Assembly: GCA_022539475.1 (NCBI GenBank)
Contig: VCMS01000161.1
Span: 1-64,000, forward strand
Reading direction: 5' to 3'
Length of the DNA: 64,000 nt
Source: Gracilaria domingensis
Taxonomy: Eukaryota; Rhodophyta; Florideophyceae; Gracilariales; Gracilariaceae
Positions 31,962 to 44,459 of the stretch are shown here, in pieces. The translations under genes and the position numbers were made by a program. Within the stretch, counting starts at the first letter, position 1. Every line of letters starts with the position of its first letter. The notes beneath the pieces are model-generated. The model was not told where the DNA came from. It searched no databases and saw only the letters and a program-made list of their open reading frames with translations.

Positions 31962-33730
31962 AGTTTACGGCGTGTGCTGCAATCTTCTGTGCCCGAAGTG
32001 AAAGAGACAGGAAATGAACTTCACTAAAAAGGTCATGCGGCTACGCAATACACAGTGGTGCAGCGGAAAGAGATCGAACTTTGCGCCAGTGGAAGAAAAG
32101 GGTTGGCGGCCATACAGTCCTGTCTAACGCTCATGCGAGATACCACGCGCTAAGAACAAGTATTGAAGACCCCAGAAGAAAAATTCCGAAAGGGAGGAAA
32201 AATGTCCTTATTTCTTCCTTACAATCAGACGCGGGAGCAAAACATCCTAGTCTGAAACGGTGAAAATTGTAGAGCAATGCCTATGAGATGAAAGCACACC
32301 ACGAAGATGTTCGGGATGTTCCTCCTTGGAGGGTAGCCAGCGAATAGGGCCCCTTTGAGATGGCACGAAGAGCTGGGTGTAAGAACGGAGCCACACCGTA
32401 ACGACGGAGGTTAGAGAATTGAGCCAGAAAGGAACGTGATCCATTTGTGGGATGTCTTCCTTCGGGAGATCGGTACCACGGAATGGGTAAGAAGGGAAAA
32501 GAGAAAGAGAAAGAAAACGAGAGATCTACGGTAGTAGTGACTTCGTAAGAGGGATGGAGGAATGAAGGCGTATCGCAGGTTTATTCCCTCTAAAGGTTCG
32601 ATGGCAACAACAACATGGTTAGAAACTTCCCAAAGTTGGCTTCTTTCGAGAACCCAAGGCGAATAACCAAACGGTTGCAATGGGAAGTCTTCTTGGAGAG
32701 GAGTTAAACACCGGCGAAAAAGAGAAATGCTGGAGACGAAAGTCGTAAATAGGGTAACTCTGGTTGGGGAACTTTACTTGTGCGACGGCGGCGACGCCGT
32801 CAAACTAAATACTGTACACATCTAAAATTAATACATAATATTAACGAAACACCCCACATTTTGTAGCAATTGCCAACGTGTAGTGGCCAGCCTCCATGCA
32901 GCTCCACCGTTTTCCACGTGTCCGATCCATCTCGATGGCAACCACTAGTCACTCTCAGTCATATACTGGTTTGTATCAGGCAAACCCGTGGACGGTAAGT
33001 ATGACTAAGACTAAGCAAATTACTGATACGTGAGCGTTGCACTACACAAATGTAGACGCCGATTATGAAAAGGTCTGTCACTTTGAATCCATAATAAAAA
33101 TCGTGCCGACCACAAATCAATCTGAATGTTACAAAGTCGCACAAGATACCGGAAATACTCGAACATTCTCCTCTGATCTATGCGGAAGCGTAGTGGGGAA
33201 CCATTTGTACGATTTGTGCCGAAGTAGACAAGGTGATGAATTGAATCTCGACAGAGTGGCGCAGTATGGTTTGTATGATGTATGATGGCGAGGACGGTAA
33301 ACTTTGGTCCGCAGACGGGCTGATGTTCATTAACAAAAACTGTTTTCTTCTGGGGCAGTTTGGGGTCCGAATCTATCACGGTCCTGCCAATTACGCCAAA
33401 AACCACGACTAGCCACGATGGGGTTGGAGTTGTGTATCGTTGAATACCATCAGTGGTCCGAGACTGAAGAGCGCTGTAATCCAGCAAAGAATATGGGGTG
33501 GTGCTCTTTAATGTGAAATTCATCGGTCTCTCAAACGTATTGCGCGAGATCCGAGTTAGCTACACCTTTCGATCGATGCATTAGACCGGTTCCCTGCAGT
33601 TCCCCCAGAACACCAGTTTGCATCTCAAGCCCAGGACACCGCCCGCACTGGAAGTGTATACAGAAGTATCACATCAGCAGCAGCCATTTATGGCCTCGAA
33701 CAATGAAGATTTCTTCATACACTCGTCTGT

Positions 33731-34170
33731 CATCCTTCAGAGAGGTGAATTGATGTCCGGATGATATCCCCTAGATAACCCATATTAGAATTACAAAACC
33801 TGAAGATGTCCATTTGATCTCCTTAAGATGTTCACATGATACTAATGATACTCAGATGAGAAGTATATCCAATTGATAACCTCCTGATACGCATATCATG
33901 TACGAAGAGATATACATTGGATGTTATGATGCAGCCTGGATTTCTGAACATTCATTGGACATATCTTCATGCATCATATGAATATCTTGGGAATAGGTTT
34001 CGTACATCCAAAGGACATGTAAAGGGTATCACTTAGGCGCATCCGACACGGTACCACGGCATATCATTCGGATATCCTGGATGCGGTGAAGATATCCGAC
34101 TGATATATCATAGATATCGGACGTTTTCATCCGATGGACATCCACTGCGCATCACTTCATCTCACAGGTT
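33731..34170 (-). repeat. GATATC-rich dispersed repeat, copy 2
   Basis: Reverse-complement copy of 25330-25800; see there for shared words. It lies inside the TIR element, so either the element captured it or it inserted there. Confidence 0.75.
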
Positions 34171-34796
34171 CAAAGTGACAGAAAGACTGCTGGGTCAAGG
34201 CTTGCAAAGTGAAATTTGTTAGCATCGGACATTACAGCGCTGCTGAACTTCAGAGATGTTTCCAATTAGTTCTAGTACAGAGCGGCGTAAAGTACGCAAT
34301 TTTCCGGGAAAAGCAGATAAGTTACGATGTATAGCGTTACACACAAACGGAATTTTTCTAATGCGTCTTCGAGCCAGAACACAGACCACGTAGTATGCAT
34401 CGAAGCTGACATAGAAGAAATATTAGATGCAGTGGAACCATACGGGATGGAAAATTCCTACAATGGTCTATGCGCTTGTCTCGACAGTTTAAAAGAAGAA
34501 ATACGGGTGATGGAGCTACGCAAAGTCTAGTTGTTAGCTCGAACTAAGAAGGGCCCTCCTAAATGACAAATTGAAGCTTTTATAAGCAAATCTTGGCTTA
34601 CCCTGTTGATAGAATTTCAATATCATCAAAATTCGGCAGGGTCGGTAAGGCTGACATTTGTTGATTCTCCAGCTAACACCTATGCGGATGTACCAGGGAC
34701 TCTCTTGGCATTCTCGAAGACAAATTCTGTGATGATACCTTCCTAGCGAGCCCATTCTCATTCAATCATCATGCGGGAGTATATGAAATTGCTGCC

Positions 34797-34986
34797 TTTC
34801 AATAAAATGTAAGGGCACTTTCGAGGAATTAACTTTTCTAAAAAAAAACAAACTTGTGGAAATGTCAATGAAACAAAAACTTACTTATTTTTCAATGAAG
34901 TTAGTCATGTTACCTTACTATACCATTCATCTTGTCTGCAATTCTACTGAGAACCCTTTTAGTTCTCCCTTAACGAGTTTTGCCTG
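34797..34986 (-). repeat. Right terminal inverted repeat
   Basis: This is the partner of 30751-30944. It ends ...CGAGTTTTGCCTG at 34986. The similarity stops on the inner side near 34797 (TTTCAATAAAATG). Confidence 0.8.
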
Positions 34987-34989
34987 GGC

Positions 34990-35470
34990 CCGTGAACATG
35001 ATCTCCTTTAACCAGCAAAACATCATTACATTTCTTTTCTTCTGTTCATCGACGTGGTTAATGGACCGTTGAATCCATTTCAGCACAGAGATTTTGCCAG
35101 TTTCAAATAACGCACAAAGCCTTGCGACAGTCGGCCGAAGGCGATAGTCTTTTCTTTCATTGAGAGTTGTGATTGTGGAATGGAGGCCTTCAAAGTCTAC
35201 CGTCGACGCAAACGGCAGTGCCTCTGTATCTTAGTATGTCCGTCTAGTCGCAAATGACATCGAAGATCCCCGCTCAGCTGAACGTCTGTGTTCTTTTTTT
35301 TGCTAGTTAGCAGTCCAAAAATGCTAGTTTCGAAATGCTAGTTTTTTAAATGTTAAATTGCACTTTCTGTAGTTTCCATTCGGAGGAAAAACTAGAGAAA
35401 ACTGAGGTATGCTAAAGTATGCTATGTTTTTGATACTAGACATCTAAACCTAGCAAGTATGTAAGATGGC
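34990..35470. other. No gene recognised
   Basis: Flank of the TIR element. The word GCTAGTTT recurs near 35300-35345 in A/T-rich sequence. No gene or element end is recognised. Confidence 0.35.
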
Positions 35471-35479
35471 AGAACCGTA

Positions 35480-37130
35480 CTTCCAGTCCTCCACTTTTGC
35501 TAGTGGTCTAGGTGAGTGAGCCCATTCGGGTGGTCCACCAACGGACCACATGGGAAGCCCAGAGAAAAGATCAGTCTGGACCGAACGCAGCCAGCCTTCG
35601 AGAATACTACGGCTGCAAAATTCATTGGCTGCAGTACCCCCTGAGCACCACCACCGCAACCGCATATCCTCAAAACACCATGATCAAACCCAGAACTCAT
35701 CTTCAAAACTTCTTCATCGGCTGTTGCATGTAACATCTTCCTTCGCACAGTCCACATACCTCAATCGCATCATCAAAGAAAGCCGTAAACGGACACAAAG
35801 TTGGTAGCCATACACAAAACAACCAAGAAACGTCTCTTCGAGACCTGAACCTCTTACCTCTCCATCACATTAAATCCCAATCACCGTCCATACACTTTCA
35901 TCGCTGGAGCACAGAAACACACACTGAAACACAGTTAGTACCTATAGCGCGCACAAAACCCGTTCAATGCGATATCCCCCTACCTTTTCAAATCTTCTAG
36001 TTCTCGTATCCAAACACACTTTCACGTCTTTATTCAAGAATCGAGACCTTGCCAGAGGCAGTAATGAAACACACAGTTAGCAATCAGATAATTCACACGA
36101 ACTTCTTCTCGATTCATTCGTTTTACATAACTCTCCATGTCTTGCAGTCCACTAATGCGACATATTCACCCTCCACTGCTGCACAATCCACCCTCAACGC
36201 CTCGTAATGCGACACATTCACCCTCCACTGCTTCCCAATCCATGTTTTCTAGAGTTTTGACCCATGTTGAATAGGAAAGTGAACGTTCCCGTTCCTATTC
36301 AACATGGATCGAAAATCTGCAAGCAGTAATTGGACACACAGTTTGTACATATACAACAAAGGTAAACCTCTCCTCGTTAGGTTATTGTTACATACCTCTC
36401 CATTTCTTCCAGTCCTGATAATGCGACACCTTCACGGTCTACCGCCCCACCATCTACCCTCAACGCCCCCCATATGCCACAGTATCCAATCCAATTCAAT
36501 GGACGACCCAAACTTCACCAAGCCAGAACTAAAACCAAACCCAGCTGTTAGTCATTGGAACCTCTCTAATTAAGTTCTATAAGCGTCTCCAGTGAGAATT
36601 GCAGTATATTTCTCACTCGAATCGCTTCTTAGAGCGTAATCACCGACGTACCTTACGAACACGCACATGCGTTCCTAGAACCTTTGCTCGCTCTCTGTAA
36701 ATCGCGCGCGTCAACCTGGGTCAGCAAGAACTACATACCATGACAACTGTAGATAGAGTGTAACCCGTACCAGTATATCACTCGCATGATCTGCATAATA
36801 GACTTTCGCTCGTTATTCGTACATGGCTCGTATCGAACTAGGTCAGCAACAAATAAGATCGCAGTAAGAGTCGAAACCGTTACGTGCTTGCTTCACGTAC
36901 CTGTATGAAACATGCATGATCTGGAAGATAATGTGTCGCAGAGAAGGGCCATGATCAGAGCTCGCATAGCACTGGTCAGGCCCGTTCCATGGCAATTTCC
37001 TGACTTCTCCAGTGCAGCACTATCTACGTCTAGTGTGGAGTTCACGCCGGCCGCAAAGTATGGGCTCAAAAATTTAGGAATGTTTTCAGTGTTTCACAAT
37101 TCCTTCCCTCTTCGACGTACCCATATCATA
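35480..37130. repeat. Pyrimidine-rich region with short tandem units upstream of Plavaka-like copy B
   Basis: It has the same base bias as 1.9-3.7 kb. The word GCGACACATTCACCCTCCAC (first copy with one change) occurs at about 36158 and 36212, a looser version occurs at about 36424, and CCACCCTCAACGCC-like words follow the first and last. No coding frame is supported. Probably subterminal DNA of the transposon family. Confidence 0.45.
36262..36307. repeat. Short hairpin, 16-nt arms
   Basis: CCATGTTGAATAGGAA and its exact reverse complement TTCCTATTCAACATGG are separated by 14 bases. It lies within the subterminal region of copy B and has no gene context. Confidence 0.85.
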
Positions 37131-37303
37131 TCGTGATGTACGTAAACCATCACGTGCATGGCGCCGATTCGACTCTCCCTAAATTCTCCCCCACACGGTT
37201 CGGCAACAATTTCCTACAAGTTGCAGCACTGCCCCTTAGACCTCCGCTCCTCACCTCCAACGTTCCAACCAACCGCCTTCCCCCCTTCCCGCCCTACTTC
37301 ATC

Positions 37304-40300
37304 ATGTACATATGTTGCTTCCACCCATTGTGCCTTTCACACAGACTTTATCGCCTCCCTCGCGCAATATCAGAAACGTTGCAGGCACCGGCATGACCCA
37401 AACCCTTTTCTCACTCCTGCAGCCCCGCGCGGTTCCGTCTCCCCCCCTCCGAACGAAACGTTGCCAACACAGCGGTACAAAACCCCCTCTCCTTTCTACC
37501 TCCACCGGCCTCTCCGATAAGGTAGCACTCGTCACTGACAAACCGTCTGAAGAACAGCAGCTCGCTCTCTCCATACCTTCTTCTGACGCAGCACATCTAG
37601 CTACACCACAACCCCCATCCAATTCTCAGTCCCTCTCCATAGGTTTCGGTCATGCTGTCTCTCCGCCCACTTCAAGTGATAAAATTCACAATCTCGTCAC
37701 ATACATTTCCTCCATCGCCACGAAACTCGTAAAGCGCTCCGCCGACGAGCTTATCAATATTCTAAGGAAGTCGAACATTCCCCCCTCTCTTTTCCAAACC
37801 TCCATCACCTACGCTTCTGAGTGTCTCAAACTACACTCCAAAATCTTTGAAGAGACTATGACCTCCATCGGCTTCACCTCCATTACCAATTATGACAACG
37901 ACCCTCAGTTTCTGCCACCGTTTATGTCAAGGACCCCATTCAATTTCTTCGACAACAACTTCGGCTAGCATCCCATGAGAAAGCCTTCTTTCACCCAATT
38001 CACCAAGCCTCTTGCACTGGAACCCACGCATTTGCGCATCCCATGGCCTCCAAACTCGTACATGACGTCGTTCCTGCTCTGAAAAAGCACATCGCACATT
38101 CGCCAAACCCAGTAGTCATCTGGCATGATCCCACCACTACTGGTATAGACTCCATCATCGGCATGCTTCAACTCTACTCCGATAAGTCCTCCAACACGCT
38201 AAAAAGCTACTCTTTCACATCATACCCCTTGCATATTACGTTTCTCAACTTCAAGGACTCTTTCCACAGAAAATGTATCACACACCAGCACACTCTCGTC
38301 GGCTACATTCCCACTTCCTTCACATCCTTCTCCTCCGATTCTTCCTCCAACGACACCGACTCTTTGGAAGTTGGCGTCTTGTCGTCGAACATAACTCGGG
38401 TTTGCGCACGGAGCTCGTCCAGAAGGCCTTGGAAACTCTCCTTAAACCTCTGTACGACATATTTAAAACAGGTTTCCTCTTCAGAGACGCCAAGGGAGTC
38501 CTTGGTCAGTGCCATCCCATCATCGCTAACTACAGCGCTGACATTCCCGAAGCAAAGAACATTCCCGCTGTTCTCCATGGCACAAAACCAAACAAACCCT
38601 GTCATAGATGCCTCATCCCTCGTTCGCCTCTCAACATCTATCAACCCATTCTCAATGAGGAAACTGTATCCTACACCTGTGAAACGAGAAAGAAACACCA
38701 AGATCTACTTCCCGGCGCTGAACAGCTTCCGCTCTCCCGCAGACCTCGAATGGCAAGGACCCTAAAAATGAAGCTGTTGAACTAATCCAAACTACCTCCT
38801 TATCCACTTACAAGTCCTTTCTCGAATCATTCCCTATGCTCAATGTCTCCGAGCCGCTCACGCTGCTCACTCCTTACTCAATCTTCTCCTTCGAGCACCT
38901 TCATAACTTTCATCTCGAAATCTCCAAACTCATCAAACTCGCCTCGATTGAACGCCTCAAGTCCGATTCGCTTCACACCTCTTTTGTTTCTCAAGGAAAC
39001 CAGAGGTCTGTCAAGACCGTTCGAACTTCTATTTCAAGCCACGCCAACGCCATTTTTGCCGACATTGAGCGCTTCTATCTAGAATCCGGACTTCACATCG
39101 ACTTCTCTACATCCGAAAAAGGAAAATCTCTGAACTGTTTCTTCACGACAGACGGCATCAGGGGTATGTTGGAAGCCAAGGACCACCGTTCTCTTGATCG
39201 GTTCTTCCCTTTCATTGGCGCTTTCTTTAACCGCTGTTCTGGTGAGGAATTCTCCGCCTCTATTACCACCGTTTTCACATCCTACGTTGACCTCGTCAAC
39301 AACGTCCTTCGCTACAATGCCACTTCAGAATAGACAAAGCATCGCATAGATGCGTTGGAAACTATGATCACGAACTTCAAGTTTCACACAGTCTCCATTC
39401 TCGGCCCGTACCAAGCCTCTAACTTTCGTACTCTTAAGTTACACCTCCTTGACAACATCATTTGAGACATACAGCGATACGGAGGTTTTCACTTCGGCGA
39501 TTCAAGAGTATACAAACATGCTTATCTTCTCTTCAAAAACCACTATCGTCAAACTTTTCGAAGGCGAACTACAGCTCATAAGGAGACGGTGTTAGAACAC
39601 TGGGTCTGAGGTTGAGAACGTGAACGATCGTGACTGCCGAGGAGAGTTCGGGCAGTCGACCAGGGTTTATATGGAGAATCGGACCTTCGAAAATAAGGTC
39701 GCTAACGCAGATTTCTAGAATATCCCTCAAACTAATGTGTCTATGAGTACTGGCCCTTGCGTCGGAATTAGTGTAGAAACTGTGCGTAGAAATCGACAGT
39801 GGAGTCGTCTAAAAGCTTCTAGAAGTTCCTGAAACGTGTCCATTTGTAGAAGTTCCAGCAAGGCACCGAAACTATGAAGTCAGTCATGACGTCAACTGAC
39901 GAGGCAGACATCACACGTGACATGTCTTGGTAACATTATGACAACTAATGTCAAACAAAGACTCTGAGGATCATTAGGGTATCAAATCGGATCGCTAGAT
40001 CACGGGGAATTCAAAGAAGGCATCAAAACATTAAATGACTAACTAAAAGCGTAGCAATATAACAAATTCAAATAAAAACATGACCAGAATTAACGAAATC
40101 CTAACAGACGGTGAACGCCATTCAAGAGTCGCAGGACTATTTGCAATCCCTTCGGTCAGAATTCACTTCTCTGTCTCTTTCAACTCTCGCAGCCCTTCCA
40201 TCAACGGCTGTCCCGCCATGGTTCGCGACGGTAACTCCTTCTCACTCTTTGACATCATCACAGCTGACAAGTACCTACGATCGCATCCATATGTATCTTC

Positions 40301-41044
40301 TTCGGCTCTGGCAAAACTTTTCTTGACAACCACACTACAATTCATCAACCAAATATCTTGCGACGCTCTTACATCCTTCCGCACCCTTTGCAAAAACCAT
40401 TCAACAGCTGAAGAACTCTCACGAGATCAAACTCACTGTCGCTAATTTTGCATAAGTTCTTAGCGGCTTCTTCCCCTCTCTTGATGATTACGATCGGGAT
40501 CTTTGGTGCATAAGACTGAGAAAGCCCGATGTACAACTATGTGAACGCATCTTCGATACGACTTCCTTCGGACCTTGCAAGGTGCCTAAGTTCTGCACGA
40601 TTCTGGAGCACAGAACGGACCCTCCCACCGTATACGTTCTCCACAGCGTGGATATGCAAAGTATTTGCATTGCTTCGCATCAGGGACAAGACCTGAGAAA
40701 ACTGTGAATCGGAGCTCCCTTTCGTTCGTTTCTTCGAAATGACAGAGCTATTGGATAACGTTGATGAAACTCTGAACTGTATATCACTACGTTGGACCAC
40801 CGACGACGAGCATGATCACACCGTGCATCCAAGTACGTCAAAGATGAAACGTCGTTCTGCTACGGTCTCTCCTTGGTTCGGGCTTATCCCGTTTTCCTCA
40901 ATCAAAGACTCTATACACGTCATTGGCCAAAACTACCCTGCCCGACCATTTCTACCTCCCCTTCACTGGCCATTACATCGTTTCTACATTAACAGATTCT
41001 ATCGTAACCCTCGAGCCCACATTTATCATACTCGTACTACGTAA
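37304..41044 (+). pseudogene. Plavaka-like DNA transposase, copy B (frameshifted, interrupted by a solo LTR)
   Basis: It carries the same blocks as copy A: finger remnant (about 37304-37380, split by a shift, and with a finger His replaced by Tyr), HNLVTYISSIATKLVKRSAD, DKSSNTLKSYSFTSYPLHIT (about 38180-38235), CHPIIANYSADIPEAK followed by KPCHRCLIP (about 38510-38620), FEHLHNFHLEISKLIKLA, and KLHLLDNII (about 39435). A 517-bp solo LTR (39590-40106) splits the gene. After it the C-terminal part continues (40140-41040: VRFFEMTELLDNVDETLNC, then SPWFGLIPFSSIKDS). CHRC preserves the paired cysteines that copy A has lost. Several stops and shifts are present, so it is inactive. Confidence 0.75.
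39590..40106. mobile_element. Solo LTR of an LTR retrotransposon
   Basis: The 517-bp insertion begins TGTTAGAACAC and ends ATCCTAACA, the classic TG...CA ends with a short inverted repeat (TGTTAG/CTAACA). It is flanked by a 5-bp target duplication GACGG (39585-39589 and 40107-40111). Removing it in thought joins two pieces that are contiguous in copy A (...AAGGAAACAGTAG / CAAGAGTCGCA region). No internal coding domain remains, so recombination between two LTRs probably removed it. Confidence 0.9.
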
Positions 41045-41170
41045 CATTCTTAACATACACTGTTCATGTACTTTAGATATTCTACTCATCGTCTTCCATC
41101 TCGTGCTCATCGTCCACGCCTCCACTGTTTCGATACCTACTTTGTTCCCAGACATTCAGATTACAATCGA

Positions 41171-43525
41171 TCACATATTATCTCGAGTTTCATCGATTGC
41201 TCTTATACGGGAGTATACGCGATCCCGTGGGTCACAATGCCCAATATAGCAATCCAATACGGCTCCAAGATGTTCCGTAATCTCTTCCATGAATACATCT
41301 TCTCTAGCAGCTAGATATAGCTTCTTCTTAGACAGTATCCAGTATGCCACAGTTCCCACACGGTCATCATTTCTATGGGGTGGATCTTGAGCCATTGAGT
41401 CGTTCGTGAACTCCGTTCCAAACTTCTGCTCCATTTTCATTCGTACAGCCATCAGTATACTTTCCAACGCCTGTGCAACATACTTTCCCCAGAGGTTGGA
41501 GAAAAACCCCGGCCTTTTACCCCCCCACCCTCCTTCAAACTCTGTATCTCGAACCACTGACGCAATCCAGGCGTGTAGACGCGCCAACTGCACTATTTTG
41601 TCATTCACTGGGCCCTCCTCTCCAGCCTTTATCGAATCCTTTTGGTTCACATCGTAACCCAGAAACTCCCGTAAGATCTTTAGGCTTAGAGCGTTTCTAA
41701 ACAGCAAGTATTGCGGCTTGTTTTCTTCGCCACCCATTTTAAACCCAAAAAATGATATATCCTTTTTTTCGGATGTTCTCCATGTGGAAAGAATCTCACA
41801 CCTTTTGCATCTAGCCGCAGAAGCTTCTCCGGTAGTTCCTTCACCTGTTTTAGGTATATCCTCTCCCTCTCATGGGATGGTGTCTTCACCAACATGTCAT
41901 ACCCTGGCCCCATCAACAATTTCTCCTTCGCATGGCGTTTTCGAACACCCATCGTATCGCTCAAGGCTGCTTCAACCTCTTCCGTAAGCACATATCGCTG
42001 GTCAGCTGTCTGATGCAGTGTTCTTCCATCTTCATCTCCCGGATGGATTCCCAACAAGGTTTCATTACCTCCGTCTCCAAGATTTGCATCAGCAAGTTAT
42101 GACCCGTACCACGAATTGATGGAGTATTCGCTCTCATCTCCATCGCGACCTTTATTGGACATCGTAAAGCAATCTCTTTCACATCAATGACCACGACATT
42201 GTACTCAGTCTCATGTTCGAGTGTCTCACTTAGATTCCCCCAGTTTCTCGCTGGTGAACTCATCTCGAAGCACAACTCCCTTCTTTCGTCTTTCGCGTAT
42301 TGCAGTATGGACTCTTATACTGTCTTTGGTACCCCTACATAAGCGTCGTTCACATCAATCTCGTATCTTTTTCTTCCCCTGTGTGAATCACGCTCCATCC
42401 GTGTTGCTCCTCGCTTCAATCTCTCTCGAACTGATCGTATTGGAACATCTTGCTCCTTCACCTTTAGCTCTAGTTCCGTCACGCTTTTCTGTGCTTTTCT
42501 TACGCTCATCTTCAGATTTTGATTATCCTCGGTTACTCGAAAGAGATCCGCTTTCAAGCCTTTAATCTTCTCCAACAGCTCGTAGCGTGGCATTAGGCTT
42601 TCATCTTCTTCACCTTCTTCGTCTACACCAGCAAGAGCACGAGATGGAAGCTTACGGTTAATTTTCCGGCGGCCTGCCACATTACGACCCCTTTCGTTCC
42701 ATGTCTCTCTTGGTAATTCTTACCCCACCTTTGTCCGTTCCCTACGCATCTCGCCAAAGTAAATTGAGATCGAACCCTTCCTTCTCATTTGGTTGAACCT
42801 ATTCTGCGATGGTACGATCGTACGAGGAGCAGGCTGTATCTCGTCGACTTCTTCCTCGTTCGTATGAAGTTCGGTATGAATGGAATCGTTTCCATTCCGG
42901 AAAGTCTTCCTCGACGGTGCGGGAGCACGTACAGAGGACTTTATATTATCGAATTCTTCTTCGTGACTAGCACGATCGGCATGAAGGGAATCGCTCCTAT
43001 TTTTGATCTCCCTTCGCGATGTTGCCAGCGCAGGTACAGCGGGCTGTATATCACCGGCTTCTTCTTCTTCCCTACTACGCATAAATTGAATGGAATCGTT
43101 TGTAATGCGCCTCGTCCTCTCAGGTGAGATTGTTCTTGCATGTCTGTCCAACTGTTCTTCGATGACATTGTTTCTCAACTTTCTTGTCCGTGTTCCTTTC
43201 GCTCTCGTACGTCTCTCGGCACTCTTCTCTTCCACATTCGCATCATCGATTATTCTAGGCACTTCCTCTGCAGCCATGTGTCGTGTAACCGGCCCTTCCA
43301 CTGAAATGTGATGTGATAATACTACTTCGCTCTCAGTCACTTCCGTTGCGGTCGTACTAACACCCAGCTTCGATTTCGGTTTTGCCTTCGAAGCCCAGAG
43401 TGCTCACTTTGAACCAGACTTCTTTCCAGTAAGCCCGACAGGGGGAGCTCGTCGCCAAGTACGTCTTCGGGTCGCAGCAGGCGGAGGGTTCTTGCGCTTA
43501 GCGACGCCAATACCATATCAAGAGA
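41171..43525 (-). pseudogene. Accessory coiled-coil protein of the Plavaka-like element, copy B (broken)
   Basis: Read from about 43525 leftwards: a decayed basic N terminus; MTESEVVLSHHISVEGPVTR (43340), in which the VTRHMAA word is shared with copy A; Arg/Glu-rich sequence to 42720; the coiled coil at 42600-42400 (RYELLEKIKGLKADLFRVT); DVNDAYVGVPKTV; a central part (42275-41690) with RCPIKVAMEMRANTP and RKRHAKEKLLMGPGYDMLV; and the C-terminal part (41737-41171) with LFRNALSLKILREFLGYDV and NDDRVGTVAYWILSKKKLYL. The same domains lie in the same order as in copy A, with stops at different places, so the family can be rebuilt by alignment. Function unknown. Confidence 0.65.
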
Positions 43526-43559
43526 TTGTTTGGAATCTTTTCGTTTCCCGGTCTTCCGC

Positions 43560-44220
43560 GCTGCTGGAATTTTGTGGAACCATAATTGCGCTTCAGAATC
43601 GTTTGAAAAGGAAGGGATTATGTTCGGATTATGGAGGGAGAAAACGGAAGCTTCTGGAGTTCTGCTCGTAGTTTGGGGTAAAAAAGCGCAAGGAGGGAAG
43701 CTTGTGAACCCTTTGTCGCAGCTGATGCAGACTTTCAGTGGTTCTTGAGCCCTAAATGAGCTGGTCCATTCCTGTGGCAGACATTCATACCAATTTTACA
43801 CACTTCCCATGGCCGTATTTTTCATTAGCTATGTTCTATGTGCCAGGTCTCTCTGTCGGGTCCCTTGATGATGAACGTCTGTCTCTTGCAGATGCTAGTT
43901 TTTGGCGAGGGTCGTCCAGAAAGTGGCAAGGGTCGTCCAGTAAATTTTTTGAAAAAATATCGAGATCAATTATTTCAAAATTTGAAGATAATTGCTTGGG
44001 TCGTCCAGAATCGCTGTGCAGTAAATACTGGTGGGTTTTCCACTCGTGCTAGTTCTTTAGTCGAGGGCTACCTGAACGGTATTTCGCGAAGTCTAGGTTC
44101 AGTTTCCATTAAGGTGCACATTACACGATACCTTCTGCGGAATGATACCCTGCAACGCATGGAATACTGCTGCTAGTACAGATGATGTCTATTATGAAAT
44201 CATACTGTTTTATTCGTATC
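43560..44220. other. No gene; short GGGTCGTCCAG repeats
   Basis: The 11-mer GGGTCGTCCAG occurs three times within about 105 bp: about 43909, 43931 and 44000. The spacer is A/T-rich. No coding frame is convincing. Confidence 0.4.
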
Positions 44221-44373
44221 TATTCTTCTATCGACCGCTTTTGCTAACCACTACTTCGCTATATTGCATGTACCATTTCCCCATGATGAAGCGGGTGTAG
44301 GCGCAATCTGCGGTAGATGCCGCAGAGGGCACCTGCACCAAATTGCAGTATCGGTAGAACACATACGCACTCC

Positions 44374-44459
44374 GAGAGGATGAGGCGCGAAGCGCCTCAT
44401 CCTCTCCGTTCCTCATGTAGGGAACCATACCCAGATGCATGGTTCCCTACTTGAGGAAC
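44374..44459. repeat. Two adjacent hairpins
   Basis: Hairpin 1 (44374-44406) has perfect 15-nt arms GAGAGGATGAGGCGC around GAA. Hairpin 2 (44408-44459) has arms of about 20 nt: GTTCCTCATGTAGGGAACCA and its near complement. They follow each other directly and precede the tandem repeat. Confidence 0.9.

Larger units (their letters stand above)
30751..34986. mobile_element. DNA element bounded by ~195-bp terminal inverted repeats
   Basis: The left end (30751-30944) starts CAGGCAAAACTCGTCAAGGG. The right end (34797-34986), read on -, starts CAGGCAAAACTCGTTAAGGG. The two are similar over their whole length, sharing ACTAAAAGGGTT, TCATTGAAAAATAAGTAAG and CGAAAGTGCCCTTACATTTT. No target duplication was seen in the flanks (GCTCG against GGCCC). 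The interior has no transposase that I recognise. It holds an imperfect inverted repeat (31.25-31.65 kb), a basic fragment on - (31.7-31.9 kb) and the GATATC-rich repeat (33.7-34.2 kb). It is probably non-autonomous or decayed. Confidence 0.75.
37133..43560. mobile_element. Plavaka-like DNA transposon, copy B
   Basis: Transposase on + and accessory gene on -, tail to tail, as in copy A. The leader word GTACGTAAACCATCACGTGC at about 37138 matches that of copy A. The element also hosts a later LTR insertion. Terminal repeats were not found. Confidence 0.6.

Noticed and set aside
33020-33523. 167-residue - strand frame inside the TIR element as a possible transposase
   Set aside because: There is no catalytic motif or family resemblance, and the + strand frame over the same bases reads equally well.
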